Below are positions 35,451-48,000 of a stretch of DNA of 64,000 nt, in pieces. Origin of the DNA: Paracyclopina nana (Eukaryota > Arthropoda > Copepoda > Cyclopoida > Cyclopettidae); NCBI GenBank assembly GCA_019096065.1, contig JAGUCH010000002.1, forward strand, positions 1,500,501-1,564,500, written 5' to 3'. The notes beneath the pieces are model-generated. The model saw nothing but the letters and a program-made list of their open reading frames with translations, was not told the DNA's origin and made no database searches. The stretch's first letter is position 1; each line of letters starts with the position of its first letter. The translations under genes and the position numbers were made by a program.

Positions 35451-37590
35451 CCACAAAACAAAAAGCCTGTAGTAATTCCCTAGTAATGCCAGTCTGAAAA
35501 TCAAACGAGTCCAAATTGTTTAAATTTGATTCACATCAATTCCTCTATGTCCATAGATTACATCCATGTTATTTTTTCACTCTATCATAATTAGTCTTTA
35601 AGATATTGAATTTTAAAAGATTCAAAATGGCGACAATTTGACACTCTCGAAGTAGCTAAAATATTTACATTAATCTTTAATTTTCAAATTGATATGAATT
35701 TTATAGCTTATTATTAGGTCATTATCCATTAAATTTTTTTAAAAAACCTAAAAAACAAACTTTGTATTTTATGCATATTAAAACTATATTAACCTAACTT
35801 AATAGCAATTAAGTATACTTTTATTTTTATCCCAACTTATTTGCTTCCTTATTAATGATATTTGTTTCAATAAAATGTATACTAATGCCAAATAGTATAT
35901 AATTTTAGGTGTGAGTTTTATAAAAACCTCAATATAAATTTATTACTGATTTTTTCTATATTTTAGCCCTTCTAAATCCCCACTCTTCTAATTAAGTATG
36001 TTAGTTCTAAATGAAGATTGACATCATTTCGCTATTAAAAAAATTGCATGTTCTAAATCACCCCTAATTGCAGTTACGACTCTACACTGAGAATCATCCA
36101 CTGCTATTCAGCTATGCTGTCAACAAGTATACTAAGTCTAGTGTTAAAGTATACTTATTGGAAAAAGTAGGTTAGTTCTAAATGTGGATTGACATCATTT
36201 CGCTATTAAAAAAATTGCATGTTCTAAATCACCCCTAATTGCAGTTACGACTCTACACTGAGAATCATCTGCTACTATTTGGCTATGGTGTCAACAAGTA
36301 TACTAAGTCAAGAGTTAAAGTATACTTATTGGAAAAAGTAGGTTAGTTCTAAATGTGGATTGACATCATTTCGCTATTTAAAAAATTGCATGTTCTAAAT
36401 CACCCCTAATTGCAGTTACGACTCTACACTGAGAATCATCTGCTACTATTCAGCTATGGTGTCAACAAGTATACTAAGTCAAGAGTTAAAGTATATTTAT
36501 TGGAATAAGTAGGTTAGTTAAGACTAAACAAAAATTGTGTATTTATTCCATATTTTTGAGAAATTTCAAATCTAACTTAGTAAACTATTCAGAGATGGCT
36601 CTGCTTGCAATTCAATAATTTGTGTAATTGTTCTTATCAATAACTTTGAATAGTTTTAAGATTTCAAAAATCATCATTAATAGATGTTGTTAAGAACAAC
36701 ATTAAAATTGAGTTAGTAAGTATCATGCTTCTTATTTTCAAACAACATCTGAGATTTTAAGAATATTTCAATATTTCGTACTATGTAACATAATCACTAT
36801 AATCCACTCTATTTTTTAAAGTCAGAAATTTTCATGTCTACAAGACTTATAAATGAAATGGGCCATTAGAGTGGAGTGAGCCTACAAATTTCAGGCTTAC
36901 AATTTCAAACTTTAAATAGTAAATTTAAAAAAAGGCAACAGATTAATAACAGATTGAAAATACACTATGTGCTGCTAATAAATCATTTTTTAAGAAATAC
37001 AAAAAATCGTAATCAATAATTGACATTTTTAACGAAAAATTGAGATGAATAATAATTTTGGATCAGAATGTATTGGGACTTAATTCAGAGAAAAATATGT
37101 ATTATATTAGTTGTAAACCAGAATTGATGATATTTAATAAGGAAAAAAATAATATTGAAATACATTTTGTTTATGTATTTATTAGCAGAAATAGACATTT
37201 CATACTTAAAAAATAGAGACACGTTTTTGAGCAGAAACAAAAAAAAAAGAAAATTAATTTGTAAATTTTTCCCGATAAATGAGATAAAATAGGTATAAAA
37301 ACCATATAGGTAGAATTTTTAACAATGTATAAGTCTTTTATTAATTAATATATTAAATTTTTTATTTAATTTTGGTAATCCTTAGAGGGTGTTCATTATT
37401 ATAAAAACAAAATATAAGTCGTTGCGGTAAATTTTAGTCATCCCTATTTACGATTTCTTATGTTTAGCGATATAGTTACGGATCAAGCTGTAGTAACTGG
37501 CATTACGACACATTTTAATTCACAATTTAGTCCAACTTAATTCCATACTATTTTTTGATTTGTTTTGTGGGGGGGTGGGCCTTTTGACTA
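35450..37590. other. Very AT-rich intergenic block
   Basis: No gene seen. The only clear structure is the 171-bp tandem triplet at 36,001-36,513. Confidence 0.6.
36001..36513. repeat. Satellite-like 171-bp tandem triplet
   Basis: Three copies start at 36001, 36172 and 36343, exactly 171 bp apart and nearly identical (TTAGTTCTAAATG...ATTGACATCATTTCGCTATT). Divergence is a handful of bases per copy. Confidence 0.93.
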
Positions 37591-37945
37591 CTCCCAAAAA
37601 TATGCTTCAATCACTTAGTTCATAGTGTTGCAGTTTAAGTTTTGTGGGATAAGGTTCAAATCCCCTCTTTTGAAAAAGAAATGCTACTAATACATTCATC
37701 CTAGAAGCCTCTAGCTAATGTAGTTAAAACACATAATTTGCTAGGTGTAGGACAATCCCAAACTTTTGCTCATCATTTTCTTTGAATTTGAATTAATTAT
37801 GTGATAAGAGGCAAACATTTTTTCTAGATTGCAATTTACTTCCTGGTCATTTTCTTGTACAGTTTCCTTGTTCAAACAGGGGAGCAGGGGAGCAACATAG
37901 GTCACAGCGAAATGTGGAGGGTGGGCCTTCAGCCCACTCACAATA
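37590..37945 (+). mobile_element. SINE copy with decayed tRNA head
   Basis: The head is GTTCATAGTGTTGCAGTTTAAG...GGTTCAAATCCCC. The body CTTCCTGGTCATTTTCTTGTACAG ends in GAAATGTGGAGGGTGGGCC-TTCAGCCCAC. Same order as the best copy at 39,056. Confidence 0.65.
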
Positions 37946-38021
37946 GTATTGCCTGAATATTGATCTTCTTAAAATTTACTATTTACATAAAGCACATAAT
38001 AACAAGCTGGAAACACGAGAT

Positions 38022-38589
38022 CACATTAACCTGAGGGCTACTGTAACCCAGAAAAAATTGCCCACCCAAAATATGTACATATTCTGAAAGCTAATGCTCT
38101 GGGGGTTCATTTGGTAGTAATTTTAAAATCCTGGCCTAGCGCTTCCCATAACATTTTTCCTGTTAAAATACCCCCACTAAAATGGCAAGATCTATCTTTC
38201 TTTACTTCATAAGAAAATCGCTAGGATGCCCTGGAATCGAGATATATTGGTCAGATCGGCCGCTGATGAAGAGATATTGAATTCACGCCATTTGACAATA
38301 AAGAGAACTGCCACCGCTATATCTCGATTCCAGGGCACCCTAGCAATTTTCCTATGAAATGAAGAAACATAGATCGTGCAATTTTATTGGGGGTACTTAA
38401 AGACGTAAAATCTGACTTAGTCCATACTTTCGGCGCTAGAAGTTTTTTAAAATTTTATGTTATGGGAAGCGCTAGGCCAGGATTTTAAAATTACCGCCAA
38501 ACAAACCCCCATGGCATAAGCTTTCAGAATATGTATATATTTTGGGTGGGCAATTTTTTCTGGGTTACAGTAGCCCTCAGGTTGATGTG
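38022..38589. mobile_element. Foldback transposon with very long inverted repeats
   Basis: Left arm 38022-38246 (CACATTAACCTGAGGGCTAC...) is mirrored by right arm 38318-38589, leaving only about 70 bp of spacer. The right arm has about 47 extra bases near 38,400-38,447. Both sides are flanked by AGAT (38018-38021 and 38590-38593), a probable 4-bp target duplication. No transposase ORF, so it is non-autonomous. Confidence 0.85.
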
Positions 38590-38593
38590 AGAT

Positions 38594-38965
38594 ATATAAG
38601 TCAGTCATAGAGCATTGGACTTGCATTCAGAGCAATGTGGGTTCTAAAGACAGATCCATAAAGGCTCAATCTCAATTTACTCAATTTTTTGGTACAGTTT
38701 CTGTTTTAAACAGATGAGAAAAAGATCACTTTGTTGAGAGTGTTTAATGGGATGAAGGTTTATATCCCATCTGTGGAAAAAAAAACTGGGGAGCGACATA
38801 AGTCAAAGCGAAATGTGGAGGGCGGGCCCTCCAAATATTGATGACTCATTGGTTTTTGTACAGTTTCCTGTTTGAATCAGGAGAGCAACATAAGTCATAG
38901 TGAAATGTGGAGGGCAGGCCTTCGGCCCGCCCACCAAAAAATTGACTGGGGTTGAGCCTTCAGCC
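38594..38965 (+). mobile_element. Nested/tandem SINE copies
   Basis: A tRNA-like head (AGTCAGTCATAGAGCATTGG...AATGTGGGTTC) directly follows the foldback element. Two successive tails follow: GAAATGTGGAGGGCGGGCCC near 38,810 and a full hairpin GGAGGGCAGGCC-TTC-GGCCCGCCCACC at about 38,909-38,935. Confidence 0.7.
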
Positions 38966-39055
38966 CGCTTACACTAATATTCTCTTCTTAAAATTTCCTT
39001 TTTACAAGAAGCACTAAATATAAAACTAGAAATATCAGACATACTAAGAAGTAAA

Positions 39056-39254
39056 GCTGGCTCATTGGTAGAGCGTCCGACTTGTAGTCAGAGAGATGTG
39101 GGTTCAAACCCCATTGATGACAAATGTACTTTTTCTCGTTTTTTCAGTGAGAATTTACTTCCTGGTCGATTTTCTTGTGCAGTTTCCTGTCTCAAAAAGG
39201 GGAATGTCATAGGTCACAGCGAAATGTGGAGGGCGGGCCTTCGGCCCGCCCTCC
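39056..39254 (+). mobile_element. Best-preserved tRNA-Thr-derived SINE
   Basis: The head GCTGGCTCATTGGTAGAGCG (D stem GCTC/GAGC perfect), anticodon loop CTTGTAG (TGT, Thr) and T arm GTGGGTTCAAACCCCAT are clear, but no acceptor stem forms. The body follows (CTTCCTGGTCGATTTTCTTG; CAGTTTCCTGTCTCAAAAAG). The tail is a perfect 12-bp hairpin GGAGGGCGGGCC-TTC-GGCCCGCCCTCC at 39228-39254. Confidence 0.8.
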
Positions 39255-39259
39255 AATAA

Positions 39260-42140
39260 ATAATTTTCATTAGAGGAAAATAAAGCAGTGAAAGAGTAAA
39301 ACACCCTGATTTGATTTGTTATTGCTCAACCCAGCCCAACTATCAGCACTTTTTCGCTAGGTCACACAGGCAATTTAGATGAAATATATCATTAATCAAG
39401 CCTAATGTCATTTTGTGTTCAAATTGTGGAAATGAGGTTGTATGTGATCAATTTTTGCTCCCTTGTCATAACAATTGTAGCCATTTTAAAGCTCGCAATG
39501 TCAACAATCAACAAGAATCCAAAATCTTGGTTTTCGATGTGCTGATGATGATTCAGCAAAAATGACCTCAATTTTCGCTTCCTGGTTCTAGTTCTTGAAA
39601 GATTTGAGACATTTTTTGTCAATGTAACTGGCCACTTTTGGCCATTTTGGGCTCTTTTAATGAACCTTTTTTCAAGTTAGATTGGCTATCTTTTTTTAAC
39701 ATTTTACGAGAGTTTTCCGTAACTCTTTTAAAAATTCAGAGGAATTCGTTATTATCCGAGTTCAGTTACAATTAACAGAAAACAAAGCATGATTTTTCCC
39801 TATTTATAAGGGGCTCATTTTCCAGTTTTTCCACTATGAAAAAGCACAAAATACTAAGTGCGGTAGTTTCTAGTTCAATCCAGCTGATTGCTCTTATCGA
39901 GGTCAATTTTCATATTTTCACTGTTAAGTAAACTTGTTCTACACATCTATGAAATCAATCAAAAAATCCTGTAATAAAAAAGTGAGAAAACTATTGTGTG
40001 TGTTTGCGTAGCTGTGTATTTATTTTTAAGAGTCAAACTGAACGCCTACTATGAGATGATGAATGTGAGATGACCCCTAAACCATGACCCGTATCATTAA
40101 CCACCCATACTCACCTCCTCAAGGCAAAACCAAGACACAACACTAAAAGAGAAAAGTGTTAAAAATCTGACAAGAAAAAACTATTGCTGTGGATTTTTTG
40201 GCTTTTTGTGGCAAAAATCAGAACTTTAAAGAAAAATGGGCAGATTTCTGTCTCAAATGCTAAAAAAATCAAAGAAAATGTAGGTTGAGTGGTGGCTTTT
40301 TAAAGCAATTTTGGTGATAATGAGTGTTTGAGGCAGCTTAACCACTACAGCGAATAGAGCTGGCAAATCTAAGGCACTATAAGTGCGATTTTTGGGGGGT
40401 TTTAGGTGCCAAAAAGTTAAAATTCTTGTGTAACTCTTTCTCAAGAAAAACAAAAGGACTTTGTTGAAAAAAATTCAAAATCTGCTTTTAGAGCTTTGTT
40501 TGGGGTTTTTTCGTACTATTTCCTGCTTCAGTCATGGAGTTATGTTATGGCAGTGGGTTCAACCAAACAGAAGAATCAAACTGGAAAATTTTAGGCCGCA
40601 CTGCCGAAAATTCAACTTAATTTTTCAATAGATAAAGTTAAGTGTTTTTTCTCAAGCACTAACCATTTTTGTGAACTGAACCTCAAAATCTAAGGCAGCT
40701 TAGCCATTTTCATCTGCTCGTCTTACTTTTCGTATCACCAGTTGCTTTGCATAAATTAAAGTGGAGGTGTCTCCATTGAAAGTGAGTTGGGTTTGTAAAC
40801 ACAAACTGACAGCCATTAATCAACTATCAGAGATGGCAAAAAACGATTAATTTTTGCACACAATAGCCATTTAAGATTGGACAGGGCCTTCATTAAAAAA
40901 TGTCCATTAAGAAAGTCATTCCTTGGAGATTTTGGCAAGTGGACAAACTCAAAAACGAGTCCATTAAACAAATATAATAGGATATTGTGGAGGGAAATTC
41001 ATAATTGGCACTTCTAAATATTTTTTTCCACAGCCACGAGGTTGATAGCCTAGAGGCAATTTTGGTCTCTTTTCACCAAAATTAGAAACTGATGAAAAAT
41101 TCCATGGTGAACTTCAAAAATGAGAAGTGGGTTGAAGAAAATGCATTTGATGTAAAGTTGCTGCAACAATGCACACACATTTCACAGCAGCAGTTTGACA
41201 GTCATAAATTAGAAGAAAACAATAGCACAGAAAACCTCTGGACACAGTGGATTATTTAAATATTCTTGCCTCATAAAAGGTCCAGAGTATTGAAAAAGAG
41301 CAAAAATTAGTTCTGTACTTGACTTGCACACTTTTCAAAATTATTATTTTTTTTTTGGTTTGATATTTCAGTTTTTTAAAAAACATTTTTATTTGTCTTG
41401 CCCTTTTTACTGATTACAGCATAAAATAATTTGCCCTGGTTTCATGATTGTAGCAAGGAATTTAGAGGAAAAATAGAATTTGTGAAGTTTAAAAAAGAAG
41501 TCAGTGGGTGAAAAAAGTTGTCTAGGGCAATTTTCCAATCAAGCTGAGCAAATCTAACAAATTGTGCATCCATAAAGCGAAGTCATAGCGTGACTGACCG
41601 CTATTTTACGCCAATACTTCGGCAAAATGCATTGGCACCTTTTTCGTTTCTGAGCCCGCCCTGTTAATTTTAGGGCCATCACTGCAAAGAATCATTGAAA
41701 ACTATCATGTTGAATCATAGCATGTTCGCGCAAAACTCTCACTTTTCTGCAAGAATTCCTCTGACTAACATGTCACTCTTGATGGATGATTTGCTTGTTT
41801 TTTTGGGTCACCCTTTAAAAGGTGATGTCACTCCATTGGAACCAAAGGTTGTGCCTCTATAAAATATGAGCTAAAATCCCTTCACAATTGATGATTGCTC
41901 CCATTCATAAGGACATGACATGTGGTCAAATAATGGATTTGGTCTTAATAATACCTTTTGGCAAAAAAGTTAGTTACTAAATTGGCCGCCAATTTCAAGG
42001 GTGGCGCTGCAATCAGGGACCTTATTAGTATATGCACTCTTTCAAAATCAGCATAAAAGGGAATAGATATATTGGCAGTATACATGTGGAAAAAGGCACC
42101 TGTAAGTGTAGCTGAGCTTGGCTGAATTTCAGCTGATTTC
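39260..42140. other. Intergenic, no gene seen
   Basis: AT-rich, with short unsupported ORFs and one GGTGGCGCT near 42,000. Confidence 0.55.
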
Positions 42141-42147
42141 CCTAAGG

Positions 42148-42382
42148 CCACGTGCGCGTGTTTTTGTGCGCGCGCACGCGCATGCGGTTACGCTAGCTAG
42201 CTTGCGCGCGCGCGCGTACTTCTTGCTGCTGTGTTGTTAAGTGAAAAAGGCTCAGTTTGATGCCGCGATCAGGCAAGCTCAGGCTCTCAGCTGGCAACTT
42301 GTCATAAATCTGTAGTGCGTCCTTCAGAACCTGAAATTACACATTTTCTTCAGCTCACACCAGAGGATGATTACCATGAGGG
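42148..42382 (+). promoter_or_regulatory. Z-DNA-prone CpG tract and candidate leader exon
   Basis: Two alternating purine-pyrimidine tracts (GTGCGCGCGCACGCGCATGC at about 42,167; TTGCGCGCGCGCGCGTAC at about 42,200) flank GCTAGCTAGC. Downstream, ATGATTACCATGAGG runs into a GTAAGT donor at 42,382. This could be a leader exon for the kinase gene, which starts its known coding part 7 kb further on. Confidence 0.35.
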
Positions 42383-43544
42383 TAAGTTTTGCGCCCAAGG
42401 CTGCTTTAATTAAAGCCCGTCCCTTTTTCTGACCTGTCACTGTGGTGTAATGGTGTCTGAGTGCCTGAAATGCTTGTGGTTTTGAAATTTTGCTGGCATC
42501 AGCTGAACTTTTGAAAGTTGCAATTCAAAATCGATTTTCTAGCTGTCATGTGGTAAATTATCTGGTTCTCCAAAAGAACCCGAGCCTGTCAATTTTAGGC
42601 GCATTATTTGTTATCACCTAGTTACTTAGTGCGCTCACCTTTGTGGCTTTGCAGCCATGCATTGGTAAAATTGGCTCGGAAAATTGGGTGGTTTTGGATT
42701 ATGCGTGAGATAATTATACATGTAGGTAGGTTGTCTCTCATAGCTTTGGCTGGGAAAATCCTTGAGACTGCTGTGGATTTTTGGTCAAGCTCTTTTGCTT
42801 TTGTTGTGTTTTGTTTCCAAATGTGGCCTTGACAATTCACAGACAAAAAACATGCATCAATGAACATTTAATCTAGCTTTTTTTCGAATACGTGTCATAA
42901 CTTTTCAGAAGGTGAAAAAAAGCAGCTGCCAAACAAAAAAAATATGTTTTATTGCATTGCTAAAAACAGGCTTAGGAAACATTTTTTGCATATTTCCTGT
43001 TTTTTCAGCGAAATCATGCGAAACTGGCACAGAAATTGCTAGTGTACACACAAAAGGCAAATTTGGCACATAATGCTCAAACAATGGCAAAACTGGCATT
43101 AAGAAGTGCTAATTTTGCCTCTAGAGGGCGCTTTTTGCACTCCCTGATTTGGAGGAACAATGAACTGTTCTTCCTTAAGCCCAACGTTCAAATCACTCCA
43201 TAATTGAGGATTTGTATGGTTCAGAATTCATACCATTTTCAAACTGAAAAATATCTCTTTTTAAGGCACTAAACATTACTTCAAATGTAGAGAAGTAAAT
43301 GGTTCCAGAATTTCCAATCAAGAATGCATTCATCATGGATGTGTGCATGTTCAGAAAATCATTTTGGCTCCTTTAATAGCTTCTGTCCACTGATGCTCTC
43401 ATAAAATCGATTTGACTGACCTGAGCTGTGATAAGACTGAATGGATCCTAAGCTGAGAGTAAATGTGAGATTTTGAGAGATTTGTGTCACTTTCTGTTCT
43501 TGAAGTTGCTATTGAAAATAAAATTGAGTAATTGCTAAAATTTT

Positions 43545-44170
43545 TCTGTTGAGGCTGAGACTTAAATCTAGCTGAGACTTAAAAGTTTCATAAAGCTGAG
43601 ACATTTAATTTAGACTTGAAAGTTTCATTTGATTTAGACTTGAAACTTTCATTTGATTTAGACCTGAAAGTTTCATTTGATGTAGTCTTAAAAAGCTGAG
43701 ACTTAAATGTTTTATATTGCTAAGACTAAAAAGTTGTATCTGGAGCTCGGTTCCAACAATGAAAATCAGTATAGTATAGACACCTTACTTATACTTATAA
43801 GTATAGTATGGTCCGTGCTAGCTCGCGCGCTCAGCTGCACCATACTATACTGGTTAATCGTACTTATACTATACTTATTTTGTTGTTGGAACCGGGCTTG
43901 GGACCTGATAGTTGCATCTAGCCAAGATTAAAAGCTACATTTAAATTCTACTTAAAAGTGTCATTTAGCTGAGACTAAAAAGCTACATTTATCTTAGACT
44001 TAAAAGTTTCATCTAGCTGAGACTAAAAAGCTACATTTATCTTAGACTTCAAAGTTTCATCGAGCTGAGAATAAAAAGTTCCATCAGATGAAACTAAAGA
44101 TTTTCATTTAACTTTACACTTTTAGCTTTACCCTTGATGAGACTTGAAAGTCTCATCAAGCTGAGTCTAA
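43545..44170. repeat. About 30-bp tandem repeat (AGCTGAGACTAAAAAGCTACAT...)
   Basis: Alternating blocks GACTTAAAAGTTTCAT and AGCTGAGACTAAAAAGC repeat about 15 times and are interrupted by the small inverted-repeat element at 43,744-43,898. Confidence 0.8.
43744..43898. mobile_element. 155-bp MITE with TGG target duplication
   Basis: AGCTCGGTTCCAACAA (43744-43759) is mirrored by TTGTTGGAACCGGGCT (43883-43898), one mismatch. TGG precedes and follows. Inside is a perfect 13-bp palindrome AGTATAGTATGGT / ACCATACTATACT (43800-43812, 43839-43851). It splits a tandem repeat. Confidence 0.75.
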
Positions 44171-45011
44171 AAATTGGCCTGTCTAAAACCCTAAACTTAT
44201 TTAAATGAGCCTCTAATCAACTCAAGCTAAGATTCTCAAATCAACAGTAACTGAGACTTTCCAAACTCTAGAATAGCTTTAAATCACTCTAAGCAAATAA
44301 TCAAATGTATTTAGCTTATATACAAATCTACCCTGTCTGAGTTGACCCATATTTATTGTTATTAAGACTTAAATCAACTCTACCTTATTGATTATGCAGT
44401 ATGTTTCTGACTTGAAATGCTACTTAAAAGATGATTTAGCGTTCATTGATCGTTGTACTAGTTTGTTTATGATGCATGTTTTGGTTCAGCTTTCGTCACG
44501 GTTTTCCTCATATCACAGAATCATTTTACCATTGTTCCCATGACTAATATGGAAGAAACTCTTGATTCGACCTTTCCCATTCAATGTCAGCACTGAATCG
44601 AAATTTGGCCATATAAATGAAATTTTTATTGATACAGCAGCAAATCTACGGATTTACAATAAGGACACGCGTAGTTTAGTATTATGTCTTTTGCCACTTC
44701 CCAAAAATATGGCCTGAGAGTGACCCAGAAGAGCCTTGGGCTCATTTTTATCTTTTGAGCATAAAAATAAGGGCCAGGTGTCCTAAAAAATGTAGGAAAC
44801 AAAAACCTTTGACAATCTCAACATATATACAAAATTAAAAGCAAGAGAATTATGACTTTGTCACCTTTTCATTTTCATTTTGTTTGCATTTTAAATTAGT
44901 TTTATTTATATTGCCCACCAATTTGGGCCCTATTATTGCTATTAGCAGGCAATTAAGCTATTAGTTTCAGTCAAAGCGTGTTATTATGCCCATAAACTCT
45001 TGGAGTTAATG

Positions 45012-45038
45012 AAAACCACGTGGTTTTGTTTACAAACA
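45012..45038. promoter_or_regulatory. E-box palindrome next to forkhead palindrome
   Basis: AAAACCACGTGGTTTT (45012-45027, perfect palindrome) abuts TGTTTACAAACA (45027-45038). The same two motifs occur together in the ankyrin intron at 7960-7986. Confidence 0.45.
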
Positions 45039-48000
45039 AAGCAGCTGCCATGGAAATTGAGATTTTTGTAGTGTGATGGATGATTGTAGAAGTAATTTTG
45101 CCTCAAGTAATTTTAGATTAAGCAATTTAACCAGAGGCTGATAAAATCATTTTTTTATTTCTTGCCACCCAGAATGAAAAATAAATGACTCACCTCTATT
45201 TTGCCATTTGATGCTAAAGTTTCTTCAGAGCTTGATGTATGCTGACAGAAAATTCTGATCATCTGATTTCATGTTGGCAAATTTGGCATATCAGATTAGA
45301 TGAGCCCAAAAAATCAACAAGGCCTGGAGTTTTAAGAGTTTGTGCCTTTGCGTTGCGGCGCAGCTAGTTTTATCATAAGTCAAACCCTTTTTTGCACCTA
45401 CTCAACTTGGTTGTAGCCATATAATATGAGGCTAGCTACAGCCAAAAAAGTACAGATGACCTTCTTTTCTTTAGCAGCTCATGATAATTTGCCAGCAGCA
45501 CCAAAAAATCCCCACTTTAAAAAAGGCTCAACTTGGCTCTAATAGGGCGGAGCTACTAGAGTGGGAAAGTTAGTTCAGAAAATTGTCACTTCACCTCATG
45601 GTGGCGCTGCTCTCAAATACCAAGCAAAAAAAACAAAAAAATACGCTGCATTAAATAAAGTGTTCCCCTTTAGATAACCTAAACAAAACCAAAAATTTGT
45701 GTTGCGATTTTTTGAGCGAATGGCAATTATCACTAAAGTTACAAAAACGCTACATTTGCCCTAGCTTTCAAAAATAGTTCCTAAAAGAGCCGCTCCAACT
45801 AAAGAGGGCGCTGAACTTAAAATTCCTGATTTCATGAGTTTCATTGCTATTTAAACTTTTGGCTCATTTCTGATGGAGTTAGCACAATTAATACACATGT
45901 TATTCAAGAGCAACATGAATTACACAGATTCCTCGAGAGATTAATTGGCTTCTTTCAACTGCTAACGAATCTGTGGTCGCGGCATTTTCTGACTAATTAA
46001 TTAACCTCTCGCCGGATCCTGAAAGACACACATGTTAAATTTTGTGTTTCTGCGTTGGTGTAAATTCCTTGTCAACACGGATACTCAAGCAAGATAAGAT
46101 TTTGAGTCTGTCTGTCTTTTCCCTCCACTTTTTTAAAGTCAGATTTAAATCCCATTTATTTGAGGCTGACCACGAAAAGGAAATCATGGTAATTAGGCTT
46201 CACTTTTGTAATGGTTCCCATTTGTCTTGCTGCTGCAGCATCCCAACTACATCTTCATCATATGATGATGGAGCCTGCCAGTTCAAAATGCAGATTTCAT
46301 GCAGATTGCTCTGTAAATTCGGGCCAAAATTCCATTCTGAATTATTGAGAAGAATGCATCTTGGTTTATTGAGGGTAGTATATATGCTATAATTAGGTAA
46401 AAAGCGGTCTTTTGTACAATGTCTTTTTGCTGGGCTCTGCTATGGTTCTGCCCACGATCAATCACTCTAATTCTCAAAATTGGGAAGGGCCCAAAAAATT
46501 GGGCCTTGGCAGTCATTCAGATTTCAGATAATTAACTTGACCGTAAGCATCTGTTGAAAAATTGCTGTTAGCTCAAGATAACAAAAAAGAACGCTAGATG
46601 GCGCTTTGTGTGCTTTGAATTTTACTCAGTTAATTTGTGCTGGGAAGTTTAAAAGAGTTATTCAACGCCAAGCCTTGATTACACACCGCTCATCAGAAAG
46701 TTATGAGAAGTTATCAACAAAAAAGCCACAAGTTCCAAAATCTTTTTTTAAACTATGCTTGCAGCGCCATCTTGCTGCCGAGCGACAGTTTTATGAACTA
46801 CACTAGGCCCATGACATTCGATTTCAATTTATGTCGACACCCATGTAAAATTCTGTCAAGATATCTTGATTTTCTCATAAAAAGGGCTGGTACACACACA
46901 TACACACCACATTTGAAGAAGTTGAGCACGAAATGGAATCGTGTGGGGCATAAAAAGAGCCAAATTTGGACTCTCAATTCCCCTGTGGACTTTTTTGCTG
47001 AAGGTTATGATAATACAGCCTTTCTGGTTCATCCCACGTTTCAGCTTTATTATCATGTTGACTGCTTCAATCGAGGAAGCTAATTTGAATGGCATGCTAT
47101 AATATACGCTTGTATTTCAAATGAGGAAAATCTCTGCACATTCCATAAAAGGAGAAGTTACTCAAAGTTCACTTTTTAATGGCTAATCAGGTTGGCTGAC
47201 ATCAAGCTGGAATGGGGAAATAATGGAGCGTCTGTTTTTAGCCATTGCACAAAAATGAAGTTTTCCTTTTTTGGCTCTTCAACTGCTGCATTTAGGATCT
47301 GTTTCTTCGTTTCCAAATTGCCCTGTTCACATTATTATCGTCATCATGATATCATAGTGCGCCCCCCTCCAGGCTCTTTTTGCCAGATTTGAATAGACAT
47401 CTTACGCAAGGCACCTACAAATCGAGTCATTTGCTAACACTTCATCTTTTCGACGCTCTTCACTAAGATGGCGCTGCAAGCAATATGTACCGTGAAGATT
47501 TCCTAGACTTGGCTTGTTGGCGATTTTTTGCTTAAACTCTCTGGCGCCAAATGATAAATTATGCTTTGCGACTTTCAACTTGCCTAAACGACTCAGCACT
47601 AATGAGTTGTTTTCTATCCAGAACGTACAAGGCGCCATCTAGGTGACGTTTATAAAATATCTTATTATAATTATTTAAAAATATTCATGACATTATAGCC
47701 ATTTGAAAATATTTTTCAATTCTGTATAATGATACATTGACCCTCAATACATTAAGTGAAGCCAAATTGCAGGGCATGGGTGCGTATTTCACTAGGTTTT
47801 CGCCTCTGGCACCAAATTTCCTGGGGTAGCTGCTCCTCAAGATAAAGATCATCATGATATGGCTGCATGTCTTAGGAAGTTTTAGTGTGTTATGTGTAAT
47901 CATTAAAAAGGTCTGAGTCATCATTGGCTAAACTCAGCTGAACTTGAGAAGCCAACCTTGATTGCATCCACCTTGGTGAGCTGTTGAGTCAATTGCAAAG

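Noticed and set aside
39056-39125. Functional tRNA-Thr
   Set aside because: No acceptor stem, and the sequence continues into the body of a repeated SINE.
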